Assembly: GCA_024516035.1 (NCBI GenBank)
Contig: CM044956.1
Location: forward strand, 52,255,316-52,319,315
Direction of reading: 5' to 3'
Source of the DNA: Bactericera cockerelli
Lineage: Eukaryota > Arthropoda > Insecta > Hemiptera > Triozidae
DNA length: 64,000 nt
Made by a program: the position numbers and the translations under genes. The notes below the pieces were generated by a model. It saw nothing but the letters and a program-made list of their open reading frames with translations, did no database searches and was not told the DNA's origin. This document shows, piece by piece, positions 34,449 to 46,519 of this stretch. Numbering within the stretch: position 1 is the first letter of the stretch; the number at the start of each line of letters is the position of its first letter.

Positions 34449-34551
34449 CATCTCATCTGGGTCAAGCTGGAGCACAGATCCCAAAATAGAAAAGTTTTTC
34501 CCCCGGAGGGTAAAAAACTATTATTTTGGGTCTTGCGTAAGCTTGACCCAG
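34449..34551 (+). repeat. DIRS internal complementary region
   Basis: The first ~39 bp complement 27857-27894 (left end). The next ~65 bp complement 34733-34797 (right end). The junction ATCCCAAAATAGAAAAG is the reverse complement of right end joined to left end. In DIRS biology this region templates completion of the circular DNA. Confidence 0.92.
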
Positions 34552-34583
34552 GAACAAGTTCTTGCTGGTGAAACGGCGAATGA

Positions 34584-34743
34584 GGTACTGATTACCCCCT
34601 ACCGCTTCAGTCAGAGCTAAAGTTCAAGGTTTGAGGAGAAAAACCAAAATTGGGAGGTGACTATAACAGGAAAAGAGGGGAAGTTAGAGGAAAGTTGCAC
34701 AATTTAGGTCAAAACAGCAAAAGAAATCTCATCTGGGTCAAGC
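34584..34743 (+). repeat. DIRS right inverted terminal repeat
   Basis: Inverted copy of 27876-28035, ending ATCTCATCTGGGTCAAGC. The right-end extension to 34797 (ACGCAAGACCCAAAATAATA and so on) is unique to this side. Confidence 0.93.
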
Positions 34744-34799
34744 TTACGCAAGACCCAAAATAATAGTTTTTTACCCTCCGGGGGAAAAACTTTTCTATT

Positions 34800-35826
34800 T
34801 TTGATTTTTTGCCTGCATTTTGAGTAAAATTAAAACTGTATTAAAATCATCCGTACTGGACACCACCCTACATACAAGGACATTGAAGGGCCTTCTGAAG
34901 TCGTCATTGTGTTTAAATAAGGAAAGTAAATAGTTACCAGCCTCGCGTGCTGTTCCAATCAACGGGTCAACCACTCCTCATCAATCCGAAGTAGCCCGCG
35001 TCAATCCGTCACATTTACAATCAGCACATTTAATCAGTAATCAGCTCTTGCTGTAACCGTCTTGTTATCTCTCTGGCCTGTCAGTGCACTCATATCCTCA
35101 AGACTTTCAGGGAATTCATCATCCAGAAGTCTGATTCTCTGATTACAACTAACTGGTATTCAATTGTTTACTATAATTGCGCGTGCTTTGTCCATTTGTA
35201 CGAGACAGAATCTACTGACAGCTCCTAGATACAGAAGCTGAAAATTATTCTGAACGAGATTATATCATTTGATATCTATGTACGAGTGTACGTATGGTAT
35301 TCACATGGTACTTTCAAATCCTGTATACATTGTACATACATAGGTACATATACAACTTTATGGGTACTTACATAGAAGTAAAAAATATTAAATCTATATA
35401 CGTCTGAGTTTAGCTTAGGTATCATTCCAGCATGTATGCCGCATCACCCAGACGTATAGATCTACATAGTGCATACAATATAGTATAGGTTGCTGAAGGA
35501 AAGGTATGCACCTATTGCTACACGGGGGTACTTACCACACTTGGTACATCGCATCAGTTATACAATACATTCTCTTCGCAAAACAGGGAGAACGATTAAA
35601 ATACTTGAATATATTTTGTCCAGTTGATAACTTTATATGTTTAGTTCAGGGGACATTCCTATGAACCCGCCAACCTTATAGATCGGGGAGTCATCAAGTA
35701 GGTCTTTGTACAAATCCTAAGAGTTTGATTTCAAACTAAATCCATGGTTATAGTTTAATAATACGAAAATATCACCATCATGTAGTATCGTTTCCTGTTA
35801 GAGATACCTCTTGAAACCACATATTA
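34800..35826. other. Intergenic DNA right of the DIRS
   Basis: The first ~40 bp continue the interrupted x repeat (TTTTGCCTGCATTTTGAG). The rest is AT-rich without a recognised feature. Confidence 0.5.
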
Positions 35827-35836
35827 ATGATTAGAC

Positions 35837-36000
35837 CGACCTCAGTAGCTTGATCAGTAAGGCAGCGGACTTGTAACCTGGAGGTCGGTGGTTCAAGTCC
35901 CGGTTTCAGCGTAGATTTAGTAATGTGAGTTTGAGTAGTTGTGATATCACGAAAGTGATTAACACAAATATGATAACGTTTAAACTTTTTTAACTTATTT
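35837..36000 (+). repeat. tRNA-derived SINE (family C) with target duplication
   Basis: Flanked by ATGATTAGAC at 35827-35836 and 36001-36010. The tRNA-like head CGACCTCAGTAGCTTGATCA to GGTGGTTCAAGTCCCGG is followed by GTTTGAGTAGTTGTGATATC and ACACAAATATGATAACG, ending T-rich. Near-identical copies are at 40382 and 42151. Confidence 0.93.
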
Positions 36001-36010
36001 ATGATTAGAC

Positions 36011-39000
36011 GTATCCTGGCTCTCATAATAAATTATATCAAATAAAATGTGTACTTTGATGTTTCTTTATGTATGATTTTATGTTTATGTATCTTGTTCA
36101 TACATTCCGTATCATGTTAAATGTAGGTAAAATATAGGATAAGACGATAAACAGGGAGTAGAACAGCAGTCTGGCTGGGAGACTATAAACAGGGAGTAGA
36201 CCAGTATTCTGGCTGAGGAACTATAAACAGGGAGGATACCAGCATTGGCTTGGTTCTGGGGGCCCTTGTCAATGGTTAGCCTCCTTGTAATGGTAGAAGT
36301 GCTGAGTCATTCATCCACTGTCTGGCTACCATCGTTCACGATGACGCCCGCCACCCTATGATGATAATAGGTAAATTATAGATATAGGTATACATATTTA
36401 AATCAGGGAAAATAAAACTAGGGAAGACTCTTCTGTTTTGACTTATCTAGCATGGGACAAGCAGATCTAACTTAATTCTAACCGTTTGAATGGTGATCAA
36501 TCATAAACTTAGCCCTTTAATGCGCAAGATCATCGATGTGTCTCAAAATTTAGTATGCTATAGGTCTTTGGGCATAGATACCTACTGGAATGGAAATCCA
36601 AAATTTTATTTTCTCAAAATTTACGTCAAGTTTGGACAATTTTCCAAACGTTGCAGAATTGTACAGTACGGGTTTAATTTTCTGCTTATTTTTGTCTCCT
36701 AAATAATACAGTAAAAGTGGATTTTCCTACTATTTACGACTAAAATCATAGAAGCGGAAAATGGTCCTCCCCCTGAGGCGTCTGTTTTAAAACTGAAAAA
36801 AAGGGCAAAATCATTTGACAACAAACGTGTTTTTTGCACCGACTACCTTGTCAGTTACAGCTCCACAACATTGCGCACTAAATAATATCAATTTCTATCA
36901 TTCTTGAACGCTTAAGGGATTCTGAAAACATGTTGCAGAATTACAACATTGCATTAAAGGGTTAGATACTTATGAATAAACTCTAATAATATTAAAATTT
37001 AGTGTGCCTATGCCGAAATCCAAAAAGTGTGTCAAAAACACAACAGGTATCATGCACATGCAAGTCTCTACCAACTTATACCTACTACATATAGGTACAT
37101 ATCTGCTCTACCAACTTATACCTACTATACAAATCTGCGGCCTGGAGGCACTCAAAATCAAATTTGATCTAAACTCATTAGCTTGCCCAAATGAGTCCAA
37201 ATCATGTCAGAACTAATTTCAAGGCATGGTAAATTAACATTAGATAATGTAACCCGTTCACCAATTAATGTTTGATTTATCGATGTTCTCAGCGCATAAT
37301 ATTAAGTAGGTAAGTGTTCCCCTACACCCGCAATGCAAGATACATTATGGACTATCAACTTTAGCATGAGTATTACTTCCCAGAAATTTCTAATATTAGA
37401 AATCGGAAGTATTGTGTTTGTTTTTGTAAAAAAAAAAAAAATATTTTTGCTCCGATTTCAATTTTTTTCATATTTCTGGACGATAATTTTTGGGAATGCA
37501 TCGAGTATTCTGGGGACTTTTACTCCCAATCCCTCTCTGGACTTTATCTACCAACTTTGATAATTATGTATGTTGTTTAATAAATAAAACATACCTTCAC
37601 TTGTTAAGTTAAAAAAAAAAAACTGTCGGTCCGTCGGTCTGTTAAAAATATTCCTTGTAACGCGCAAATCTCGGAAACTACTCAACGGATTTTGATGGCC
37701 ATGCGTTTGACTCAGTGGTCAGGCATTTAAGAAAATCCGAAAATTTAAAAAAAAAATCCGAAAGACTTGCCGATCTATTGTAGGTACAGGGGATTATTTT
37801 TTGTAGGTAGTAGAATTCACAGCCTTTTTTATTACGTAGTCATGAAACAGGAGCTACTGTAGACGCTTGTGGTCTGTGTTGTAGCCTGCCCATCCTGTAG
37901 TATGTCTCACTTCTGATGGGACACAATACTTCTCCATTAGGTGCTGGGTCAACACGAGCGCACCGGAAGGTGCGCCATAAGTATAAGTATTAGAAGATAA
38001 TGATGTGTGTAAATTTTAGCAAAGACTTTGACAGTGTAAAATATACATACAGTTCTTAAAGAGTTTTTTAAAAATTAAACATTGGTTTTTAAATAATATA
38101 TTTTTTTAAATACTTACCTATTAGATCAGTTTGACTGCTGAAGTAAAGGGTCTTTTTAGCTTTATCTTGGCAGCATAAGCAAAGTCGCTTCGATGTGGGC
38201 ATTTCATCCTCCATTGGATGGAATCTCACAAACCAGGCAGATACAATATTCGGTTTTTGCTGCAATCGTTTTTCGCCCATGCAGGTTTGTGTCGAGCGTC
38301 TCACGAGAATTACTCCGACTGTCACTCCCCTTTTTGATTTCGGATCTTTTTGTGGGAACTAGGTACCATACCTACTTAAAAGTTGCTGCAGTGAAAACTG
38401 TCGGGATTAAGTTAAAGAAAAGATTTGTCTGCCCCAACCGGGAGTCGAATTCGAGACCTCTGGACTATGGGCAGTAGACATAACCGATACGCCACGGAGG
38501 CTGTATACAGTACATCAAGCAAAGCAATTAGAGTGTCTCTTTGGGTAATGGAGTTTAGAATTTACATAAAAATGTCTAAGATGTTGATGAGTAAGAATTT
38601 ATCAATTTAACATCATAGACAATTTTATGAACGCCTTGAAATACATGACTATGCAATGTGCAATGAATTTGAAATATCAAAATCATGCTCTGTAGTATCT
38701 AGAGTCTAGAGTTCTAGAGCATAGACCATTTTTAGAACTTCTTTCTGTAGTTCTTTCAGGGTCTCTTTACACAGAAAAAATCACAATCATATCCTCTCAA
38801 CATTGGTAGGTGATTTTAATCAATTAACCCAGAGATTGTTCCTCAGCAAATGCTGTATTGGTTTGATTTATGTTAGCTGGTAACTTCATTTTAATGTTTT
38901 ATAGTAATTTGTTTTGTATTTGTCATAAATTTGATCCAAATAAAGGTTTATTCATTCAATTAACCCAGCGATATCGATATTTATGTATAATGTGCTATAT

Positions 39001-39082
39001 GGTGTAAAATTAAAAATCACGTTTCTACAGTAATTTAATATCCCGTTTTATGTGAGTTTTACTCAGTATTTATATTTTTTTT
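36011..39082. other. Intergenic DNA with several repeat fragments
   Basis: 36135-36250 is a ~48-bp tandem repeat (ATAAACAGGGAGTAGA) related to 5040-5170. 37373-37472 is the palindrome-bearing repeat shared with 17449-17540. About 37610-37985 has CGCGCAAATCTCGGAAACTA and CTCAACGGATTTTGATG, a phrase common in insect Helitron-like elements, and ends near a GCGCACC-GGAA-GGTGCGC hairpin, but its ends are not certain. 38400-38505 (-) is a tRNA head of SINE family B. No gene seen. Confidence 0.55.
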
Positions 39083-39277
39083 AAAACGTAACTTTCAACT
39101 GCACGGGGGATGTTACCCTCCATTCGCAGGAAACTCACAAACCTGCTACCTAATTAATCTCACCCAGCCTTTGTTGGGCCGGAATACCAGCATCACGAAG
39201 TCTTCACTTCGCTGGACTTAGCTTAACTTCGGTGATCCAACGAGAACCGGTGCATTCAACGCGCCATCGATGACGGC
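39083..39277 (-). repeat. 5S rRNA-derived SINE, near full length
   Basis: On the minus strand CATCGATGGCGCGTTGAATG, CACCGGTTCTCGTTGGATCA and CCGAAGTTAAGCTAAGTCCA form the 5S head, then the shared body. The 3' end is AAAGTTACGTTTTAA. Confidence 0.9.
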
Positions 39278-39279
39278 TG

Positions 39280-40366
39280 TGTTTCCTTACGGCCATACTT
39301 CAGAATAATATGGTCTCAGTCCACATCTAATTGTGGAGTGGGAAAAAGTTCAGAAACAATAAAGAAAAAAACATTTTTATTTCTATTTCATTTAATAAAA
39401 TATTTATTGAGGCACTTTTCTAATTAACATCTAAAATATTTTATTGCAAGTATAGAAGTTAGAGGAATAACACTAAAAAGATTTACATTCAAATTGAACC
39501 AGACACTTGAGCTAATAGAAATTAAATAAAGTAAAAGTAGTACGTATTTCTGACTTATCAATAAAGTTAAGCAACGTCAAGCAAGGAGAACACTGATACC
39601 TGTCTTAAATAAGTAATCATTCGTGTTAAAAAAAAAAGATTCCAAAATCGCCCTGGCTCATTAGATTTGATAATATTATGATAATCTCTTGGAGAGCTCA
39701 AAATCTACAAATTGAGTAGGTAACGTAATTGGAGTGATTATAGTGGTCATTAATGGCCTGACAGTCTCAAATATGGTTTCCATATCAATCGACCTAATCT
39801 ATCGATTTTATTTAATCATCGCTTAATTTTAGTCAATGGTTAACTTCCAGTATATTTGTATTGCCATTAGTCATGTCATTGACTAACACACGAAGAGTAA
39901 TAATGTAAAACATAATAAATAGAAAAAGAACTCCCAATGGGGTCTGGGGATCATATGTTAAGCACTTTCTCATAAGAAAATGGCGGAAATTATATGCTAT
40001 TAGCATAGTGTCCGCCATTTTCGATCGAGGCAATGTATGATGTTTCCTATGCAGAAAGGGTGCTTCAGTTCTTGACCAGAGTCGTTATCTACTTTCTAAA
40101 TCTATGATTTAATATAATCGAAAATTAATAAAATTGGAAGAGAATGCCGTTGGCTCTAGCACTACCTTTCATCAAGTTTTGTTTCTATAATTGTAAATAT
40201 TCCTTGTATAATATATAGTCTTGATGTAAATAAAACTTGATCGAATTAGTAAATAAAAGCACCCTAGAGTACTTCAAATGTTATTGTTGTAGTAGTGGCG
40301 TAAGCTATAGCTGGATCTCCTGGAGGTCGGAGGTTCGATTCCCACGCTCAGATAATTTTGGATAGC
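39280..40366. other. Intergenic DNA; tRNA-like fragment near 40290
   Basis: 40170-40250 ends CTTGATGTAAATAAAACTTG, similar to 46110-46135, and is probably a LINE 3' tail family. About 40290-40366 contains a tRNA-like B box (GGAGGTTCGATTCCCACGC), an older SINE later split by the family C insertion at 40382. No gene. Confidence 0.5.
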
Positions 40367-40381
40367 GAGTTAGTGTAACCA

Positions 40382-40526
40382 GTTATCATATTTGTGTTAA
40401 TCACTTTTGTGATATCACAACTACTCAAACTCGCTTTACTAAATCTACGCTCAAACCGGGACTTGAACCACCGACCTCCAGGTTACAAGTCCGCTGCCTT
40501 ATCGATCAAGCTACTGAGGTCGGACA
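40382..40526 (-). repeat. tRNA-derived SINE (family C) with 15-bp target duplication
   Basis: GAGTTAGTGTAACCA at 40367-40381 and 40527-40541 flanks it perfectly. On the minus strand it starts CCGACCTCAGTAGCTTGATC and ends ACACAAATATGATAAC. Confidence 0.95.
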
Positions 40527-40541
40527 GAGTTAGTGTAACCA

Positions 40542-41813
40542 CCTCTATGGTTACCGTAACACGTAAATGGTGATTTTTTTTAAACATAAGAGTCTGATTT
40601 GAGAATAAGCGAATGACATAAATTTGACTTTATTGCTTTCACAAAACTACATACATGAGACTGTCCGGCATTCAAAATTACATTTAAAATTCCATGATAC
40701 TATAATTTAGAATCTACATGATGGACTGACTATAAAATACAATATGTAACTTCTGAACAAATTTCTACCAAAATACCTACAAGATTGATTATATTTTTTT
40801 TCTAAAAAAAGGGCGTGATGAGAACGAAAGCGTTTAATTTTCACAAGTGAAAAAAAAAAGATTAACAAAAAGGAATATTCCATTTCAAACAGACAAATGT
40901 CTCTAAACAAGGATGACTAGTCCCTTGTTAACATTAAGTAATCCAAAGAAATTCAATACTTAAACAAATAAATAATACATAAAAACAAAATCCTATCACA
41001 ATAAGGAATACACTAACCTTTCTTACACTAAGGGATCAACAGAATTATTCTAAGAAATGAACTAGAGGACAAACAAAGTTAACAAAATTATAAAAATAAT
41101 AACAAACAAAATTAATTAATTCAAATGAAAACAATATGTACAAAATACTAAGTACGTTGTTACTCATATAAGTATCAATTTTTTTAATAGGCTATCCCGC
41201 TGTTGCTGATAGGTCTAAACACAGGTGCCGCTCCCCCAAATCACTCTAGATACAAATCTAGCTACATTAAGTCGCAATTAATTGCTACAGAGGCTATCCC
41301 ACTTAAAAATAGCGATGAAATTTCCAAATAATTTTTTTTTTCCAAATAAACAGTTCAATTCACGAGATTTGCTGTCATAGATTATCAATGGCATACTCGC
41401 CTTTGAAAAAAATACTCTTCCTTTCTGGACATGCCTCGTAGACTTTCTTCTCTTTCGTTTAAGGGAAATTGGATAAAATAATACAATTTATTAATAGTTA
41501 TTTTTAGTTATAAAAATAAATTATTTCGTTAGAAAAAATCAACTACCTACAATACCTACATGAATAAAAAAGCAGTTGGGTGTACAAAAAACAATGCGAG
41601 TAGTCGAACTACATAATAACTACATAATAGAAAATTCCAAGCTCCATTTTTGTCAAAGAATTTCGACAAGGAGAAAACGTGGGCTAAAAATGTAAAAAAA
41701 GACTACAAAAATATGTGAGCAGAAAATACTACCGAAAACAAAAAACATTTTTAAAACAAGTCAAGATGAAATTTTTGCTGGAAAGCAAGAGAGCAAGGAG
41801 AAAAAGAAGAAAA
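40542..41813. other. AT-rich intergenic DNA
   Basis: No exon, RNA or element ends recognised. Confidence 0.5.
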
Positions 41814-42012
<199 letters not shown>

Positions 42013-42150
42013 GGGAAGTAAGATAGCAAAACAAATGATAAAAAGAAGAAGAAAGAAAGAAAGAAAAAAACAGAAAGGGAGGAGAACAGGTAATAGCATG
42101 TCATCAGCCAGAGAGGGGTCGGCAGAGAAGTCCAGAGTTCCCAATGACTA

Positions 42151-42317
42151 GTTAGTTTTTGAAGAGTTATCATAATATATTTGTGTTAATCACTTTCGTG
42201 ATATCACAACTACTCAAACTCGCTTTACTAAATCTACGCTGAAACCGGGACTTGAACCACCGACCTCCAGGTTACAAGTCCGCCACCTTATCGATCAAGC
42301 TACTGAGGTTCGTTGAA
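42151..42317 (-). repeat. tRNA-derived SINE (family C) with 13-bp target duplication
   Basis: TTCCCAATGACTA at 42138-42150 and 42318-42330 flanks it. The internal sequence matches the copies at 35837 and 40382, including GAACCACCGACCTCCAGGTT on the plus strand. Confidence 0.95.
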
Positions 42318-42330
42318 TTCCCAATGACTA

Positions 42331-42984
42331 ATGACTGGAAAATGTCATCATTCACGTCTCTCTGTTTGTTTTCAGTAGTTTCCCAACCTACACAATTCGA
42401 AGAAGAGACTACCTAATGAGATATCTACTGAATTATTCGGGGAATAATATACAGTGTTGCATGTGACCATGATACGGACCCTACAATTAGGGGCGACTAA
42501 TTCCGAAGACTATGATGAGCAGACGCGGCCGGTGGGAAAATGTTAGGGGCTGCTGCCACATAGACCGGACTAAAATCGCATTATTAGTAGCCATAGATAA
42601 CTCATTAAAGAGTTCGAGTTTGTTTACCATGCCAATCATAATAATTATACATGAACATTCTAGAAATGTGTGATTTTCATTGTGTACAAGCTAGGACTTG
42701 AGAAAATTCTCTCTTTTTCGTGTGGGGGTGTACCTTTTTGTAACCCTTGCAACAAAAGACAGAAATAAATAATGTGATATAGAAGAACATGATGTTAAAC
42801 CAACGCAACACATGAGACAACATCTATTAAATTACTTTTAGCAACCAGCATGTATAATTGTATACCACTCAGAACGTAACTGGAGTCTCTTTTATGGAAA
42901 ATAATAATCGTTACCGAAAAGAAAACTCTGTTATAATAATACTACAACGATACTGCCATTGCTTTTTAATTGTTACTAAATAAT
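42331..42984. other. Intergenic DNA
   Basis: No feature recognised. Confidence 0.5.
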
Positions 42985-43195
42985 AACAATATCTCCTTAT
43001 TTATACTGCCCGATTGGGACTATTAAGTCCCATTAATCCTGCAGTAAGCCCTAAGACGTATTATTATGTGGTAAAACTCCCCAATGGGATGATAATTTGT
43101 CATGTCCCGATTGGGTTTCGAAGTCACGACCTCTGGATTCACAGAGTGCCGCCTTTATCACCGAGCAACCGACAGAGACAGAGTCTACTTGAGGC
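42985..43195 (-). repeat. tRNA-derived SINE (family G), copy 1
   Basis: On the minus strand a tRNA-like head (GTGATAAAGGCGGCACTCTG, GTCGTGACTTCGAAACCC) with a CTCTG...CAGAG anticodon-type stem is followed by a body with TTTACCACATAATAATACG and GGGACTTAATAGTCCC. The ~200-bp unit recurs at 43583-43782. Confidence 0.8.
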
Positions 43196-43507
43196 CGGCC
43201 TAGATAATCTACTATACTTGGACCAAATGAGTTATATCCGCCCTAAATCAAGTGACGCAGTCAGAGGTCAGACCAAGCGCCTTTGGAAATCCAATAGCTC
43301 TCATTTTTTCCGGCATAACATAAATAAATAAGCAGCACCTTGACGCTTCACCTGTCCAGACACCTTGACCTCTTAGGTCAATGATTTAAACGAGGAAAAG
43401 CTGCCCGTATCATGTTAGGTTTTCTCGTTGTTGTAAATAATTCATGAATGAATATCAGCCGTGTTTCTATGGAGCTCACTCTCAGGTGTGAGGCTTCAGA
43501 GTCAATG

Positions 43508-43830
43508 CTTCGCTTAATAAGACACTGATGTTTCGCTCATTCGTTTAATAAGACACTGATGTTTCGCTCATTCGCTTAATAATAATATCGCCTTATTTGT
43601 ACTGCCCGATTATGACTATTAAAGTCCCATTATTCCAGCAGTAAGCCCAAGACACATTATTATGTGGTAAAAATCCCAAATGGGAGGATAACATGTCATG
43701 TCCCGGCTGGGTTTCGAACCCACGACCTCTGGAATCTTTGGATTCACAGAGTGCCGCCTTTACCACTGACCTACCGGGACACAATAAGACACTGATGTTT
43801 CGCTGATTTGCTTCATAAGACACTGATGGG
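43508..43830. repeat. ~34-bp tandem repeat split by a SINE
   Basis: AATAAGACACTGATGTTTCG recurs at about 43517, 43550 and 43784, with a decayed fourth copy. The array is interrupted by the family G SINE. Confidence 0.8.
43583..43782 (-). repeat. tRNA-derived SINE (family G), copy 2
   Basis: On the minus strand the head starts GTCCCGGTAGGTCAGTGGTA and ends GAAACCCAGCCGGGAC. GTCCCGG and CCGGGAC make a perfect 7-bp acceptor stem, so the head is an unusually complete tRNA-like structure, although the body and a second copy show it is a SINE. The anticodon arm carries a short internal duplication absent in copy 1. Confidence 0.85.
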
Positions 43831-43930
43831 TTGACATGTAATAGGACTCCACTCACTCAGTACATTAAGACATGAACTGGTAGTCAAGTGGTTAACGCGC
43901 TAGTCTGGTAATCCAGGTAGTGTAGGGACC

Positions 43931-45400
43931 AAGGACAAGGGACACAAATTAGAATAGGGTGGATCTTATGTTCAAGAGAGAAGGGAAGAAAACAAGAGAA
44001 GTTTGGAAAACTAATTCCTGATCGATATTTTGTTTAAATAACGCCCCTTACCTCGTAAATACTTGAGGAACAGCACAAACGACCATATAATATTGGTTGA
44101 AGTGCCTAATTGGAAAAAAAAGAGATATGAAAAATTTCACACGACTACGACTCTTCGCAAATTAGAAGAGAATTAAGTTACATTAAATTCCATCCCTGGC
44201 CGACCAAGCTCTTAACTATAACCGAGAAAAAAAATACTGTCCAGTTTAGAAAAATAAAGAATTCTCCAATAGTTAGAGATTAAAATAAAAAGAAAATCAG
44301 CTTAGATTTCCCGTTAGCTAAATTCAACATTTTAAATGCACAAAACAGTTATAAAAAACTGCGGATAAGAACATAACTACATATTTCTTTTTTCAATATT
44401 TGCAAGAAGAAAAAGTCTGGAAGTAACTTATTTCAAGAATTAAACAAATTATCCCCAAAAATTATAGGTATGTATGATATTTGCGGACTAGTAACATTCA
44501 ACTTAAATAACTTTTGGTTAGAAAGATATTAAATAATCTGTGGTGCATAATACCCGTACTACAAAAGTATTTTTGAATAGACATAAATTCTTTGGATATA
44601 CATGAGAGTAAATTAATGTTGATTTTGCGAAAGAAAAGTAGACATAAGTTACAAATAAATACAATTTTTTGTACTGATTGACCATCAAACAATATTACAA
44701 TGAGACCAAGTATAACATACGTTACAAATCTCACAATAGGTAGATACAGATACTAAACAAAATAACAAATAGCTTTCATGGGTGTCTCATAAACAACAAT
44801 ATATAGAACAGTGATTTCAAGGGGCAAAATTAATAAAAATAAATTAATAATACATTGATTCCTACACGGTAAGTACACACTAAGTACCTATGTATATTGT
44901 ATAAGTGAAGTGACCGGAAAAAGGATTATTATAAATGGTTTTTATTATCTTCAGAAAATATACCGATTAAAACTATCACTCTTTCCGTGACAATATCCCA
45001 GATAATATTTTCCATTCATTCGAGAAACAAGCTTTCAAAAAATACATCAAATTCTTCCTGCCGACATTTTCATAAAAAATCACACCAATGCTTTTCATTA
45101 TTTACTGACAATGCTTCATTCGTAAGTTTTAAAATAAACACTATATAAAATCTTCCACATTTCATACGAAAGATTCTAATAATCATGAACTAGAAGATCT
45201 TTCATTCCTTTGAAAAGCTTCCCAGAAATATTTCATAAAACTCACATCATTCAAAAAATTGCCATTCTGTAAGAATGCCTTTTCAGTGAAAATTTCTTAA
45301 CAGCAACGGATACCAAGGGACACGGAAAAAATTTCCAATAAAAATGGCTAAATTTTTAAACAAAATGACTTTAAAAAAGACTCACTCCTCAAACCCTGTT
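43931..45400. other. AT-rich intergenic DNA downstream of the TMEM164-like gene
   Basis: No exon recognised. AATAAA-type signals exist on the minus strand (for example near 44940), but I cannot say which, if any, ends the TMEM164-like mRNA. Confidence 0.45.
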
Positions 45401-45428
45401 TCTCTAACGAATATCATAATGGAAAAGC

Positions 45429-45545
45429 TTGCTCAGACTCATTTCTCACACAAATACTCATTTCTCACATTCTCACACAAATAATCATTTCTCACATTCT
45501 CACACAAATACTCATTTCTCACATTCTCACACAAATAATTCTCAT
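45429..45545. repeat. ~29-bp minisatellite in the probable 3' UTR
   Basis: CATTTCTCACATTCTCACAC then AAATACT or AAATAAT, three to four copies, about 190 bp past the TMEM164-like stop codon on the minus strand. Confidence 0.85.
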
Positions 45546-45727
45546 CCTCGAATCAAAAAGACTGTTCTCACTCCTCAAACCAAATTTCTCCAATTAATAT
45601 CATACCTGAAAAAAAACAATAAACTCATTTCTCGCACCGAGACTTACACAGACTTCTCATTCCCGACTCTCCTCCAAGGCGCGTTTACACTCCAGGGGGG
45701 CGCGTTCACACTCCGCATGGCGGGATG

Positions 45728-46000
45728 TTAGAGCTCCTTGGCGTGAGGCTCGCGCCACAGCACGCTACAGTCCCCGTTCCCCTTCGGTCCCCCGTCGTGC
45801 AAGGCGTTGTTCTCCTTGCCCGCGTGCCGGCACGGAGCGCCCTGGAGCCTCTGGACGGCCACGTTGAGTAGGCAGAAGGCGCGGGACACGAGGGGAGTGA
45901 AGATGGCCTGGTGCAGACAGGCGGCCAGGCGGTAGTGGGGGCCGGAGAAGGGGTCGGCGTCGGCCGGACACAGCATGTGGTTCAGGTTGATGTGGAATGC
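45728..46000 (-). CDS. TMEM164-like protein, last coding exon
   Basis: 90 codons plus stop. The exon starts after the acceptor TTTCCGCCCGCAG and reads AFHINLNHMLCPADADPFSG then PHYRLAACLHQAI. This matches the conserved TMEM164 segment V-NLN-x-MLCPA-x-x-DPF-x-GP-x-YR-x-x-A-x-x-HQ. The C-terminal ~55 residues diverge and end WREPHAKEL. TMEM164 is a multi-pass membrane protein of animals, reported in mammals as an acyltransferase acting on ether phospholipids. Whether this protein does the same is inference. It joins in phase 0 to the exon at 46324-46503. GC content is much higher than in the surrounding DNA. Confidence 0.85.
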   Translation of the reverse strand, partial: AFHINLNHMLCPADADPFSGPHYRLAACLHQAIFTPLVSRAFCLLNVAVQRLQGAPCRHAGKENNALHDGGPKGNGDCSVLWREPHAKEL

Positions 46001-46323
46001 CTGCGGGCGGAAAGGCATAATAATAATAATAAGTTTTGTCGTTGGCATTAACACCGCCCTTGATCGAGTTTTGTTTTCTTAATTTCAATATCTATGTATG
46101 TATATATTCTATGTCATTTGTAAATAAAACTTGATCCAACATGTTTAATAAATAAAAAAAGGTTGTATCGTTGTTTTAAAAACCAATTGTTCTTTAAGTC
46201 TTTGATATTGTAACCATATTTTTCATGTAAATGTTTTTACTGTTGTAATTTGTAACCAGGATTCTTTCCGTTAATACAAGCCCGTTTACCGGGATTATAT
46301 TATTATTATTATAGTATAGTTAC
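46001..46323 (-). other. Intron of the TMEM164-like gene
   Basis: GT donor at 46323-46322 and AG acceptor at 46002-46001 on the minus strand. The intron holds two short retroposon-like tails (GTCATTTGTAAATAAAACTT; and CAAGCCCGTTTACCGGGATT followed by a TTA run). Confidence 0.8.
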
Positions 46324-46503
46324 CATGGAGATTCCCTGCAGGAGCACGAAGTGGTAGAGAAGGACAATGCCGTAGGAGAAGGTGACCCAGGAGAAGTGAG
46401 AGGGCGGCTCCACGCAGTAGACCCCGCCCATGATGATCATACAGATGGGGATCACTATCATGAGGGAGTGCTGCAGCCAGAACACACAGGTCTCTAGGGG
46501 GAG
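46324..46503 (-). CDS. TMEM164-like protein, penultimate coding exon
   Basis: Exactly 60 codons in phase 0, reading LPLETCVFWLQHSLMIVIPI, CMIIMGGVYCVEPPSHFSWV and TFSYGIVLLYHFVLLQGISM. It parallels the TMEM164 block with E-x-x-x-x-x-IQH, VPIYLLW-x-GG-x-Y, EPLSSFRW and FFYHF-x-VLQ, including two hydrophobic membrane segments. The acceptor is an all-C tract followed by AG, preceded on the minus strand by (AAT)n. The first ~90 nt of this exon and its acceptor are copied about ten times upstream (see 51506-53145). Earlier exons are not recognised in this window. Confidence 0.85.
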
Positions 46504-46519
46504 CTGGGGGGGGGGGGGG

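Larger units (their letters stand above)
27858..34797 (+). mobile_element. DIRS-type tyrosine-recombinase retrotransposon with intact termini
   Basis: Inverted terminal repeats of 160 bp lie at 27876-28035 and 34584-34743. Just inside the right repeat is an internal complementary region: 34449-34487 is the reverse complement of the extreme left end, and 34487-34551 is the reverse complement of the extreme right end (34733-34797). They are joined exactly as a circle junction would be. This is the diagnostic DIRS1 architecture. There is no target duplication, as expected. The body (about 6.9 kb) holds two tandem arrays, decayed gag, RNase H and recombinase frames, a nested SINE and a captured LINE tail. 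The proteins are broken, so it is not autonomous now. Confidence 0.9.

Noticed and set aside
38193..38477. 94-codon plus-strand frame as a gene
   Set aside because: Its C-terminal part reads through the tRNA-like head of a SINE on the other strand (about 38400-38505), and no protein motif was recognised.
43702..43781. Functional tRNA gene with perfect acceptor stem
   Set aside because: The same head plus ~120-bp body recurs at 42985-43195, and the anticodon arm is irregular. It is a tRNA-derived SINE.
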